From Nitrosopumilaceae archaeon (GTDB lineage: Archaea; Thermoproteota; Nitrososphaeria; Nitrososphaerales; Nitrosopumilaceae), in contig JAHRAP010000074.1 of assembly GCA_020027255.1 (NCBI GenBank), forward strand, positions 1 to 7,401: a DNA stretch of 7,401 nucleotides, read 5' to 3'. The position numbers and the translations under genes are program-made. This document shows positions 1 to 5,665 of this stretch, piece by piece. Position 1 is the first letter of the stretch. Every line of letters starts with the position of its first letter. Below the pieces are notes generated by a model. The model made no database searches and was not told where the DNA came from. It was given only the letters and a program-made list of their open reading frames with translations.

Positions 1-507
1 TCTGGGAAATTAAAAACACGATTTTCTCCAGAACCTAATGGATATTTGCATATAGGCCATGCAAAAGCTGCAATAATCAATGATGAAAAATTAAGTACAG
101 CACAAAGATTAGGTGCTGATTATGTTATAAATTCAACAGAATCTGATATTGAATCTGAAATATTCTCCATCAATAAAACTGGCGTCGATTGTGTCATCGA
201 CTTCATTAATTCGCCATCTACTGCAAATACATCTATGAAAATATTAAAAAAATGCGGTCGATTGATCCTGGTAGGACTTTTTGGTGGATCTATGAATTTA
301 TCATTACCAACAATTCCATTAAAATCAATAACCATTGAAGGAGCTTATACTGGAAATTATAACTCATTAACGCAACTGCTCGAACTTGCAAAACGTGGTG
401 TGGTCAAACCACTAATATCTAAAAAATACCAATTACATGAAGTTAATACTGCTTTCAATGATATCAAAACTCATAAAGTTATAGGCAGATCTGTAATTAC
501 GCCATAA
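1..507 (+). CDS. Chimeric 5'-partial ORF: GluRS HIGH region joined to C-terminal half of a zinc-type alcohol dehydrogenase
   Basis: The frame is open from base 1 to the TAA at 505-507, so the 5' end is missing. Residues 1 to about 28 (KTRFSPEPNGYLHIGHAKAA, then IINDE) are the start of the catalytic domain of an archaeal glutamyl-tRNA synthetase, including the class I HIGH signature. From about residue 29 (DEKLSTAQRLGADYVINS) the protein is the second half of the Rossmann domain plus the C-terminal segment of a medium-chain, zinc-dependent alcohol dehydrogenase. Later landmarks are GVDCVIDFI, KKCGRLILVGLFGG and the terminal HKVIGRSVITP. The dehydrogenase lacks its GroES-like catalytic domain and the glycine-rich NAD(P) loop; the synthetase lacks everything after HIGH. 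The product could do neither job as drawn. The join falls at about 79-90, in AATGATGAAAAA, which makes sense in both families. An internal ATG at 46 is inside HIGH and is not a real start. A chimeric assembly end is more likely than a true fusion. Confidence 0.8.
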   Translation, partial: SGKLKTRFSPEPNGYLHIGHAKAAIINDEKLSTAQRLGADYVINSTESDIESEIFSINKTGVDCVIDFINSPSTANTSMKILKKCGRLILVGLFGGSMNLSLPTIPLKSITIEGAYTGNYNSLTQLLELAKRGVVKPLISKKYQLHEVNTAFNDIKTHKVIGRSVITP

Positions 508-510
508 CGG

Positions 511-524
511 TAAAACCAAAACAA
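511..524 (-). terminator. Possible T-rich terminator of tRNA-Tyr
   Basis: Read on the minus strand, this stretch is TTGTTTTGGTTTTA, two T4 runs 26-39 nt past the discriminator base of tRNA-Tyr. Archaeal transcription commonly ends at such T-runs without a hairpin. On the plus strand, T5 at 527-531 could end the dehydrogenase transcript. The call rests only on base composition. Confidence 0.3.
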
Positions 525-549
525 TATTTTTAATATTTGTGGATTGTAA

Positions 550-668
550 TCCCACGCACAGGATTTGAACCTGTGACAATCCGGTTTCTGTTTGCCTGAT
601 ATGCTGTTGTATGTTAGCCAGAGCCAATATCTACAGCCGGAAGCTCTACCAGGCTGAGCTAGCGTGGG
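550..668 (-). tRNA. tRNA-Tyr (anticodon GUA) with a 45-nt intron
   Basis: The minus strand folds into a full cloverleaf. The acceptor stem is CCCACGC/GCGTGGG, followed by TA at positions 8-9, D-stem GCTC/GAGC, anticodon stem TCCGG/CCGGA, variable loop TTGTC, T-stem ACAGG/CCTGT, T-loop TTCAAAT and discriminator A73. The anticodon loop is CTGTAGA, giving GUA at 632-634. The C1-G72 pair with A73 is the known identity set of archaeal and eukaryotic tRNA-Tyr, which supports the call independently of the anticodon. The exons are 631-668 and 550-585, and CCA is not encoded. The gene is convergent with the dehydrogenase fragment and divergent from aIF5A. Confidence 0.95.
586..630 (-). other. tRNA-Tyr intron (position 37/38, bulge-helix-bulge)
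   Basis: These 45 nt interrupt the anticodon loop between nucleotides 37 and 38, the canonical archaeal site. CUGU of the 5' exon (633-636) can pair with ACAG near the intron end (588-591), giving the 4-bp central helix. The 3' bulge is AAA (585-587), cut after its second base. The 5' bulge would be AGA (629? to 631 region: A36, G37 and the first intron base), also cut after the second base, so both cuts fall exactly at 37/38. The outer intron helix beyond the 5' bulge is poorly paired, so the motif is somewhat relaxed. Confidence 0.85.
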
Positions 669-691
669 ATCATATTATGATTATTATAAGA

Positions 692-703
692 CGATAAATA
701 ATT
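692..703 (-). promoter_or_regulatory. TATA-like box for tRNA-Tyr
   Basis: The minus strand reads AATTATTTATCG, with the TATTTATC core roughly 25-32 nt upstream of the tRNA 5' end at 668. That is the usual archaeal TATA distance from a transcription start. A second AT-rich stretch at 681-690 lies too close to serve. Confidence 0.45.
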
Positions 704-748
704 ATCTGATTTTATGGCATTCATATTTTAAATTTTAAAATCAAAAGG

Positions 749-757
749 TTAAATATA
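749..757 (+). promoter_or_regulatory. TATA-like box for aIF5A
   Basis: TTAAATATA is centred about 24 nt before the ATG at 777. This spacing fits a leaderless transcript starting at or next to the start codon, and no Shine-Dalgarno sequence is present. The 108-bp gap from 669 to 776 thus holds divergent promoters for tRNA-Tyr and aIF5A and nothing else that I recognise. Confidence 0.5.
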
Positions 758-776
758 GAAATAAAGTCTTTTCCGC

Positions 777-1187
777 ATGAGTAAACCCACTGAATTAGGT
801 TCATTAAAAATAGGCTCGTATATTTTATTACCTGTTGCAGACACGCCATCTGGAGAACCATGTAAAATAGTAGAATATGACACTAGCAAACCTGGAAAAC
901 ACGGTGCAGCTAAAGCCAGAATAGTTGGAGTTGGCATACTTGATAACCAAAAACGACCGCATGTTGGACCTGTAAGTATGCAAGTTCATGTGCCACTGAT
1001 AAACAAAAGAACCGGTCAAGTTATTTCTATTGTTAATGATATAATACAAATAATGGACTCTGAAACATTCGAAACAATTGATGTATCTACTATAAATGAC
1101 GAACTAGATAACAAAATAGAAAATGGCCAAAACATAGAGTATTGGATAGTTATGAACAGAACTAAAATAATGAGAATTAGATCTTAG
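777..1187 (+). CDS. eif5a: Translation initiation factor aIF5A (hypusine-containing)
   Basis: This is archaeal IF5A, homologous to eukaryotic eIF5A and bacterial EF-P. It binds the ribosomal E-site region and helps stalled peptide-bond formation. At 136 residues it has the usual family length. Residues 1 to about 70 form the SH3-like domain with the signature SKPGKHGAAKA, in which Lys41 (the K of GKHG) is the expected deoxyhypusine/hypusine site. The rest is the OB-fold domain, ending in an arginine-rich tail (RTKIMRIRS). The start is ATG 777, placed 20 nt after a TATA-like box, which suggests a leaderless mRNA. No deoxyhypusine synthase gene is in the window. Downstream lie a C/D box sRNA and dph6, so two genes tied to unusual modifications of translation factors (hypusine on IF5A, diphthamide on EF2) sit side by side. 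The identification is certain. Confidence 0.97.
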   Translation: MSKPTELGSLKIGSYILLPVADTPSGEPCKIVEYDTSKPGKHGAAKARIVGVGILDNQKRPHVGPVSMQVHVPLINKRTGQVISIVNDIIQIMDSETFETIDVSTINDELDNKIENGQNIEYWIVMNRTKIMRIRS

Positions 1188-1191
1188 CATC

Positions 1192-1264
1192 GTAGACGCT
1201 AATGATCTATAGGAGAAGCCATCTGATGTCATTTGATGAAGATTATGAGTTTTGAAGCGTCTAC
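1192..1264 (+). ncRNA. C/D box sRNA, predicted guide for Cm34 of elongator tRNA-Met
   Basis: The gap between aIF5A and dph6 holds a 73-nt C/D box guide RNA. A perfect 9-bp terminal stem (1192-1200 GTAGACGCT with 1256-1264 AGCGTCTAC) closes a kink-turn: three looped bases AAU, then G1204 and A1205 opposite A1255 and G1254. The C box is degenerate (ATGATCT, 1202-1208) and the D box is TTGA (1252-1255). The internal boxes are canonical: D' CTGA (1223-1226) and C' TGATGA (1234-1239). The D guide of 12 nt (1240-1251) is complementary to AACUCAUAAUC. This matches the archaeal elongator tRNA-Met loop CUCAUAA with its 3' stem, and G1247, fifth base before D, faces C34. Cm34 of this tRNA is guided by a C/D sRNA in other archaea (sR-tMet of Haloferax). 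The D' guide would pair with ATGGCTTCTCC; I cannot name that target. The RNA may be processed from the aIF5A-dph6 transcript, since no clear promoter of its own is visible. Confidence 0.75.
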
Positions 1265-1288
1265 AATAACAATATTATATTTAATTTT

Positions 1289-1981
1289 ATGAAACTAGCA
1301 GCATTATCTTCAGGGGGCAAAGATAGTATTTATGCTATTTATAATGCTCAAAAACAAGGACATACTACAGAATGTTTAATAACAATATCTCCTTCATCAG
1401 AAGAAAGCTTGCTTCTTCATTATCCAAATGTGGTATTAACTAAGTTACAATCTACATCTATGGCTAAACCTCATATATACAAAATATCTAAATCTACCAA
1501 TATCTATAATGAGATTGATGTGATCAAAAATGCGGTGGCTGAAGCTGTGAAAAATTTTGATATTGATGGACTTGTACATGGTTGTATATCTAGCAAATTT
1601 CAAATAGATAAATTGCATAAAATTTGTGAAGATCTAAACATCAAGCTTTATACTCCTTTACAGCACTGCATCAGCAAAAATTATCTATACGATTTAATTA
1701 CATCGAAATTTCATTTTATTATGGTTACTGTGGCTGCAAGTGGTCTGAATGCAAAATGGTTGGGCCGGAGAATTGTGATTGAAGATCTTGAAACTCTTGC
1801 AAATCTATCTCATAAACATGGATTTAATATTAATTTTGATGGTGGAGAAGCTGAAACATTTGTAATAAACTGCCCACTTTTTAGATATCCGATTAAAATT
1901 AACAACTCTACTACTATATGGGATGGTTATAGAGGTATATTTGATATACAAGAAGCTGAATTAGATTATAATGTTAGATAA
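1289..1981 (+). CDS. dph6: Diphthine-ammonia ligase (Dph6-type ATP-binding protein)
   Basis: This is a 230-residue protein of the Diphthami_syn_2 (DUF71, ATP-bind_4) family, which performs the last step of diphthamide synthesis: ATP-dependent amidation of diphthine on elongation factor aEF2. The PP-loop ATP pyrophosphatase motif SGGKDS is at residues 8-13. VHGCISSKFQ (about 96-105) matches the family block after the nucleotide-binding fold, and GLNAKWLGR (152-160) and the diagnostic DGGEAETFV (184-192) follow. The length is typical of archaeal single-domain members. The start is the ATG at 1289, 24 nt after the sRNA stem. An AT-rich stretch at 1272-1284 lies too close for a leaderless start, so co-transcription with aIF5A and the sRNA is plausible. 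The last 11 bp overlap the start of srp54, indicating translational coupling. The tRNA-thiolation PP-loop families look different, so the assignment is strong. Confidence 0.9.
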   Translation: MKLAALSSGGKDSIYAIYNAQKQGHTTECLITISPSSEESLLLHYPNVVLTKLQSTSMAKPHIYKISKSTNIYNEIDVIKNAVAEAVKNFDIDGLVHGCISSKFQIDKLHKICEDLNIKLYTPLQHCISKNYLYDLITSKFHFIMVTVAASGLNAKWLGRRIVIEDLETLANLSHKHGFNINFDGGEAETFVINCPLFRYPIKINNSTTIWDGYRGIFDIQEAELDYNVR

Positions 1982-3293
1982 ACTAAAAACAGGCCTTAGA
2001 CAGGCTATTAAAAAAATTGTCAATTCGCAAGTAATAAACGAAGAACTGATCAAAGAATTATCGCGAGATATACAACGAGCTCTACTACTAGCAGATGTTA
2101 ATGTGAAATTAGTATTAGAAATAACTAAAAAATTAGAACAACGCTCTACAGTAGAAACTATTCCTCCAGGGCTTTCTCGGAAAGATCATGTTGTTAAAAT
2201 TGTATTTGAAGAATTACAAAAGCTATTAGGTGATGAAAGTAAACTCCATATAGAGAAAAACAAAATCAATGTTATTCTTGTACTTGGAATACAAGGTAGT
2301 GGCAAAACTACAATTACAGCCAAGCTGTCTAAATTCTTCACTACACAAGGATACAAAGTTGGTGTAATAGGTGCTGACACATATAGACCTGGCGCACTAA
2401 CTCAACTGAAAACAATGTGTGCACAAATAGATGTACAAGTTTATGGTGAAGAAAACAATCAAAATCCTGAACAAGTAGTTAAGCAAGGAATATCTAATTT
2501 CAGTCATTCTAATTTTGATATTATTTTAATTGATACTGCTGGCAGACACAAACATGAGCAAGATCTATTTGATGAAATGATTAAAATAAATGAAATTGCG
2601 AAGCCTGATTCTGTATTATTAGTAATTGATAGCACTATAGGTCAACAGTGTTTTTCTCAAGCAGAAGCTTTTCATAAAGCTGTCCAAGTAGGTGGCATAG
2701 TAATAACAAAATTAGATAGTACTGCTAAGGGTGGGGGTGCTATATCTGCATCTGCAGCGACAGGAGCTAAAATTATGTATATTGGTACTGGAGAGCGAAT
2801 AGATGATGTAGAAGAGTTTTCAGCTACGCGTTTTGTAGGGCGATTATTAGGCATGGGAGATATCCAAGCTATATTAGATCTAGCCAAAAGATTAGAAAGT
2901 GAATCTAACGATATACGTATGAAACGTATTTCTAGTGGTAAAATGAATATGGATGATTTTTATTATCAACTTAATGAAGTCACTAAAGTTGGTTCAATAA
3001 AAAATTTTTTAGATAATCTACCAGGCTTTTCAGGAACAATTAAAGATGATCAGCTAAATCAAATGGAGTTCAGAATAGAAAAATGGAGATACATAATACA
3101 AAGTATGACTAAAAATGAAAAAATCAATCCAGATATAATTAATTCGTCTCGAATGAAACGTATAGCTAAAGGCTCTGGATATTCTGAACATGAAGTTAAA
3201 GAACTATTAAAAAATTATAAAAATTCTAAACATATGATGAAAGCATCTAAAGGCAGACAAATGAAAAACACTCTGCGTAAAATAGGCCTCTAA
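1971..3293 (+). CDS. srp54: Signal recognition particle GTPase SRP54 (Ffh)
   Basis: This is the GTPase subunit of the signal recognition particle. It binds signal sequences and 7S RNA and docks ribosomes at the FtsY receptor on the membrane. At 440 residues it is full length. Residues 1 to about 95 are the helical N domain, with the ALLLADVNVKLV motif at 37-48. The G domain follows, with P-loop GIQGSGKT (106-113), ADTYRPGA (135-142), DTAGR (188-192), TKLD (246-249) and GTGE (272-275). The methionine-bearing M domain runs from about 300 to the end, and SRMKRIAKGSG (393-403) is its conserved RNA-binding helix. The ATG at 1971 lies inside the end of dph6 (11-bp overlap), and MLDKLKTGLRQAI is a normal SRP54 start. 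Pus10 begins 18 bp after the stop, so dph6-srp54-pus10 is likely one operon. The identification is certain. Confidence 0.97.
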   Translation: MLDKLKTGLRQAIKKIVNSQVINEELIKELSRDIQRALLLADVNVKLVLEITKKLEQRSTVETIPPGLSRKDHVVKIVFEELQKLLGDESKLHIEKNKINVILVLGIQGSGKTTITAKLSKFFTTQGYKVGVIGADTYRPGALTQLKTMCAQIDVQVYGEENNQNPEQVVKQGISNFSHSNFDIILIDTAGRHKHEQDLFDEMIKINEIAKPDSVLLVIDSTIGQQCFSQAEAFHKAVQVGGIVITKLDSTAKGGGAISASAATGAKIMYIGTGERIDDVEEFSATRFVGRLLGMGDIQAILDLAKRLESESNDIRMKRISSGKMNMDDFYYQLNEVTKVGSIKNFLDNLPGFSGTIKDDQLNQMEFRIEKWRYIIQSMTKNEKINPDIINSSRMKRIAKGSGYSEHEVKELLKNYKNSKHMMKASKGRQMKNTLRKIGL

Positions 3294-3311
3294 AATAAAT
3301 ACAAATATTGT

Positions 3312-4412
3312 ATGATGTCAATAACAACTAAGTATGATTTATGTAGTAATTGCTACGATAGATTATTCAAAATAAAGAAAAATCTTGTCAGTGCTCGCAA
3401 TATAATTAGATTATCTCTCTCTAACCCCAATGGAATTTGTTATATTTGTAAAAACATATTTAAAAATTTAGAATGTTATGTTGATAAAATATTTGAAGTC
3501 GCAAAATACTATGAATTTTCCACATTTTCCATCGGATTGATAATTAAACCGTCTATGATAGATAGAGATGATGATATAAGATCTAAATTTAAATTAATAG
3601 GAACATATGGTCTCAAATATAATCTGAATAGAGAGATCAGCAAACTATTTTCTAGAAAAATAAAGTCAAAAGCTGATATATCGCCAGATTTAGTCATAAC
3701 ATTGGACTTTAGAAAAAATGTTTTGTTAACTCGATCCAAGACAATTTACATCTATGGTAAATACGTGAAAAAATCTCGCAGCATACAGCAAAAACAAATC
3801 GTATGCATAACATGTAATGGTACAGGATGTAAATTGTGTAATTATACGGGTATTTCAGAATCCAATAGTATAGGAGGCAAAATAATTAAATTGTTACATA
3901 ACAATTTTATTTCTACAGCAATTAAAATAAATTATGTTGGTGGAGAAGATAAATCCAGCTTAGTTTTGGGTAATGGCCGCCCGTTTTTTGCGAAGATTAT
4001 AAATCCCAAAATACGTAACACTGCTTTACCAAAACTTGATGACAAAAAAATGAAGATACATGATCTTCACATTATAAAACATATGCCATCAAAGATAGCA
4101 TTTAAATCTAAAGTAAAAATTAAAATTTTGACCGAAAAGATTATCCATTGTGACGATCTGAATATACTTAGTAGTTTAAAATCGATAAAATTTTATGGTG
4201 TCGACAACAACGAGAATGTAAAAATTATTCACTCGCTTGATTGGAAATTATTAACAAATACAACATTCTATATATTGATGATTGTGGACGGTGGCTTCCC
4301 AATTAAAAAATTCATTAATGATAATTCTATAACTCCAAATCTGAGCTATTTGATCCAAAATACATGTAAGTGTATTAATTACGATTATTATGAAATCACG
4401 ATGATGTTATAA
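3312..4412 (+). CDS. pus10: tRNA pseudouridine synthase Pus10
   Basis: Archaeal Pus10 converts U54 and U55 in the T-loop of tRNA to pseudouridine. The 366-residue protein opens with the family's zinc-binding pairs CSNC (11-14) and CYIC (43-46), followed by a THUMP-like region. A second cysteine cluster, CITCNGTGCKLC (165-176), follows KSRSIQQ, corresponding to the family's RGI.QT segment. The catalytic block is GGEDKSSLVLGNGRPF (210-225). Asp213 is the likely catalytic residue, and LGNGRPF is the usual strand motif. The end, GGFPIKKFINDNSITPNLSYL, matches the family's C-terminal GG.YIKEF.hGD..RT.PS block, so the gene is complete. In most Pus10 proteins the catalytic motif is GREDxD; here the Arg is Gly and the second Asp is Ser. 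ATG 3312 is followed by another ATG at 3315, and either could serve. The gene closes the srp54 transcription unit at a T8 tract. Confidence 0.9.
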   Translation: MMSITTKYDLCSNCYDRLFKIKKNLVSARNIIRLSLSNPNGICYICKNIFKNLECYVDKIFEVAKYYEFSTFSIGLIIKPSMIDRDDDIRSKFKLIGTYGLKYNLNREISKLFSRKIKSKADISPDLVITLDFRKNVLLTRSKTIYIYGKYVKKSRSIQQKQIVCITCNGTGCKLCNYTGISESNSIGGKIIKLLHNNFISTAIKINYVGGEDKSSLVLGNGRPFFAKIINPKIRNTALPKLDDKKMKIHDLHIIKHMPSKIAFKSKVKIKILTEKIIHCDDLNILSSLKSIKFYGVDNNENVKIIHSLDWKLLTNTTFYILMIVDGGFPIKKFINDNSITPNLSYLIQNTCKCINYDYYEITMML

Positions 4413-4431
4413 TTAATTATTGTGATTGCCA

Positions 4432-4439
4432 TTTTTTTT
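4432..4439 (+). terminator. T8 tract ending the dph6-srp54-pus10 unit
   Basis: Eight consecutive T residues lie 20 nt after the pus10 stop codon, preceded by GCCA and without a stable hairpin. This is the usual form of an archaeal intrinsic terminator. The TATA-like box of the next gene follows about 10 nt later, supporting a transcription-unit boundary here. Confidence 0.55.
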
Positions 4440-4448
4440 AATAATTAC

Positions 4449-4456
4449 TTATATAT
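4449..4456 (+). promoter_or_regulatory. TATA-like box upstream of the HExxH gene
   Basis: TTATATAT lies between the pus10 terminator and the HExxH reading frame. With the roughly 24-nt spacing seen at the other genes here, transcription would begin near 4476-4480. This would make the TTG at 4480 a candidate leaderless start. Confidence 0.45.
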
Positions 4457-4461
4457 GCTAA

Positions 4462-5187
4462 TTGGTTACATTTTTACATTTGAATTTAGTTATTTTTATA
4501 TTGAATCCGTTAGTTAAAATTAATGAATCGTACGCAAAAGGATTTTTGCCAAAAAATATATTTTTGCAAATTAAAAAACGATATTCAATAGTTGCATCTG
4601 GAATAACAAGAATTGAAAATTCTACAAGAATAAAATACCCGGCAGTCTATATCGAACCATCTTTGTTACTTTCTAATTATTCTGACAAACCCGATTATGC
4701 TATATTGTTTGCGAGAACAATACCATTCATACACGATGATAAATTCACAGTATTCATTCAAATATCAGCTCCGCTGGTAGCTTATGGTTTAAAAGGTACT
4801 ATACATGCTATACTGGCTCATGAATTTTTACATTATTTGGATTTGATAAATAAAATATCTAAAAACAAAATAATCTCTGATGAAATTTCAGGTAATTTAT
4901 TTGAAAACATGTATGCTGACACAACCAAACTTTTTCAACCACGAGCAGTTTTCAATGATAAGACATTGCTTAATCATATTACAAAAAAATTTAAACCAAA
5001 TTTTAGTGATATTAAACTAGAGAACAAAACTATTAATTTTTGGTTGAAAAAAAATCTCCAAAAAACTATAATACATCTTGATGATAATACCATAAAATTA
5101 CCAATGAAATCACTATCCAAGATTAAATTGCAATCGGATTTACTAACAAAAATTGATGAGATTGTAGAAAAATCAAATTGTATTTAA
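4462..5187 (+). CDS. Hypothetical HExxH zinc metallopeptidase-like protein
   Basis: I recognise no named family. The central HAILAHEFLHYLDL carries a gluzincin-type HExxH site, HEFLH at residues 120-124 counted from 4462. It sits in a helix after a hydrophobic strand (KFTVFIQISAPLVAYGLKG). A third zinc ligand may be Glu141 or Glu148 in the next helix (SDEISGNLFENMYAD). The rest is basic and soluble-looking. The reading frame has no ATG before the active site: the upstream in-frame candidates are TTG at 4462, 4480 and 4501. The TTG at 4480 best fits the TATA box. The stretch from about residue 29 (LPKNIFLQIKKRYS) looks like the true folded start. The hydrophobic first 19 residues from 4462 (FLHLNLVIFILNPLV) could be a weak signal segment or untranslated leader. 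The stop lies 7 bp from the convergent S27ae stop. A role in proteolysis is inferred from the motif only. Confidence 0.7.
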   Translation: MVTFLHLNLVIFILNPLVKINESYAKGFLPKNIFLQIKKRYSIVASGITRIENSTRIKYPAVYIEPSLLLSNYSDKPDYAILFARTIPFIHDDKFTVFIQISAPLVAYGLKGTIHAILAHEFLHYLDLINKISKNKIISDEISGNLFENMYADTTKLFQPRAVFNDKTLLNHITKKFKPNFSDIKLENKTINFWLKKNLQKTIIHLDDNTIKLPMKSLSKIKLQSDLLTKIDEIVEKSNCI

Positions 5188-5194
5188 TTTGATG

Positions 5195-5356
5195 CTAATG
5201 AAACTCTGTCAAGCTGCATTTGCCACATGTATGTCTATTGTTATGCCTTGACATAAATACACCTTTACCACAACGCGAACAAGTTTTTAATATTCGGCTA
5301 ATATTTTTGCCATCAATTTTATAATATTTATGAATTTGTGAATTTTTATTCGGCAT
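5195..5356 (-). CDS. rps27ae: 30S ribosomal protein S27ae
   Basis: This 53-residue protein begins MPNKNSQIHKYYKIDGKNIS and carries one zinc ribbon, CSRC (26-29) and CGKC (44-47), with basic residues between and the C-terminal SLTEFH typical of archaeal S27ae. It is the zinc-ribbon small-subunit protein that in eukaryotes is made as a ubiquitin fusion; archaeal copies such as this one have no ubiquitin part. The length is normal. The ATG (complement of 5354-5356) lies inside the end of rps24e (11-bp overlap), the conserved archaeal S24e-S27ae pairing, so translation is probably coupled. The gene ends 7 bp from the convergent HExxH gene, leaving no room for a dedicated terminator. Confidence 0.95.
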   Translation of the reverse strand: MPNKNSQIHKYYKIDGKNISRILKTCSRCGKGVFMSRHNNRHTCGKCSLTEFH

Positions 5357-5627
5357 TTTTTACTAATCTAGATAAAATATGTTTGTTAACTTGCTTCTCG
5401 GCACTATTCCTATCATTGTAAATATAAAATATCCCATTAATAGTGTTAAGACCAGTCATGCTTAATAATTTAATTGGTATTATAAAATCATCTTTAGATT
5501 TTAATTTATCTTTAACAAATTGAATAGCTGTTTGTTTTTTTAAATTTTGTGTATTTTGAAAGCTGCATCTTATTTCACGCCTTCCTAACAACAAATTATT
5601 ATTATCATTAGTAATCAATACAGACAT
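5346..5627 (-). CDS. rps24e: 30S ribosomal protein S24e
   Basis: This is a 93-residue small-subunit protein. The diagnostic N-terminal motif NNLLLGRREI is at residues 9-18, followed by the conserved pattern of a beta strand with KSKDDFIIPIKLLSMTGLNTINGIFYIYNDRNSAEKQV, where the GxxxxxGxFYIYND segment is typical of S24e. The start is an ATG at 5625-5627 that lies about 24 nt after a TATA box, so the mRNA is probably leaderless. It is the first gene of a two-gene unit with rps27ae, whose start it overlaps by 11 bp. The protein is near the short end of the family but appears complete. Confidence 0.93.
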   Translation of the reverse strand: MSVLITNDNNNLLLGRREIRCSFQNTQNLKKQTAIQFVKDKLKSKDDFIIPIKLLSMTGLNTINGIFYIYNDRNSAEKQVNKHILSRLVKNAE

Positions 5628-5646
5628 AAATTATCATCATTTGTTA

Positions 5647-5655
5647 TTTATATAA
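5647..5655 (-). promoter_or_regulatory. TATA box for rps24e-rps27ae
   Basis: The minus strand reads TTATATAAA, centred about 24 nt upstream of the rps24e ATG. This is the best TATA consensus in the window and fits strong, leaderless ribosomal-protein transcription. It abuts the plus-strand box of the DUF309 gene. Confidence 0.6.
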
Positions 5656-5657
5656 AT

Positions 5658-5665
5658 CTTATAAG
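5658..5665 (+). promoter_or_regulatory. TATA-like box for the DUF309 gene
   Basis: CTTATAAG is centred about 24 nt before the ATG at 5686, mirroring the rps24e box on the other strand. The sequence is itself palindromic. The whole divergent intergenic region is only 58 bp. Confidence 0.45.

Noticed and set aside
37..45. AATGGATAT at the left GluRS part also occurs on the minus strand at 7315-7323, close to the right join
   Set aside because: A 9-base AT-rich match encoding NGY in both places; it does not coincide with the left join, so a shared recombination site is not supported.
433..627. Minus-strand open frame over the tRNA-Tyr intron and the dehydrogenase end
   Set aside because: It covers the tRNA 3' exon and antisense of a recognisable coding region; the peptide has no family features.
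4455..4517. Short ATG frame of 20 codons (MLIGYIFTFEF...) ahead of the HExxH gene
   Set aside because: It starts within the TATA box, has no recognisable features and overlaps the next frame out of register; probably chance.
5628..5640. ATGATGATAATT (minus) upstream of rps24e resembling a C box
   Set aside because: No D box, guide spacing or closing stem follows, and the stretch lies between the TATA box and the start codon.
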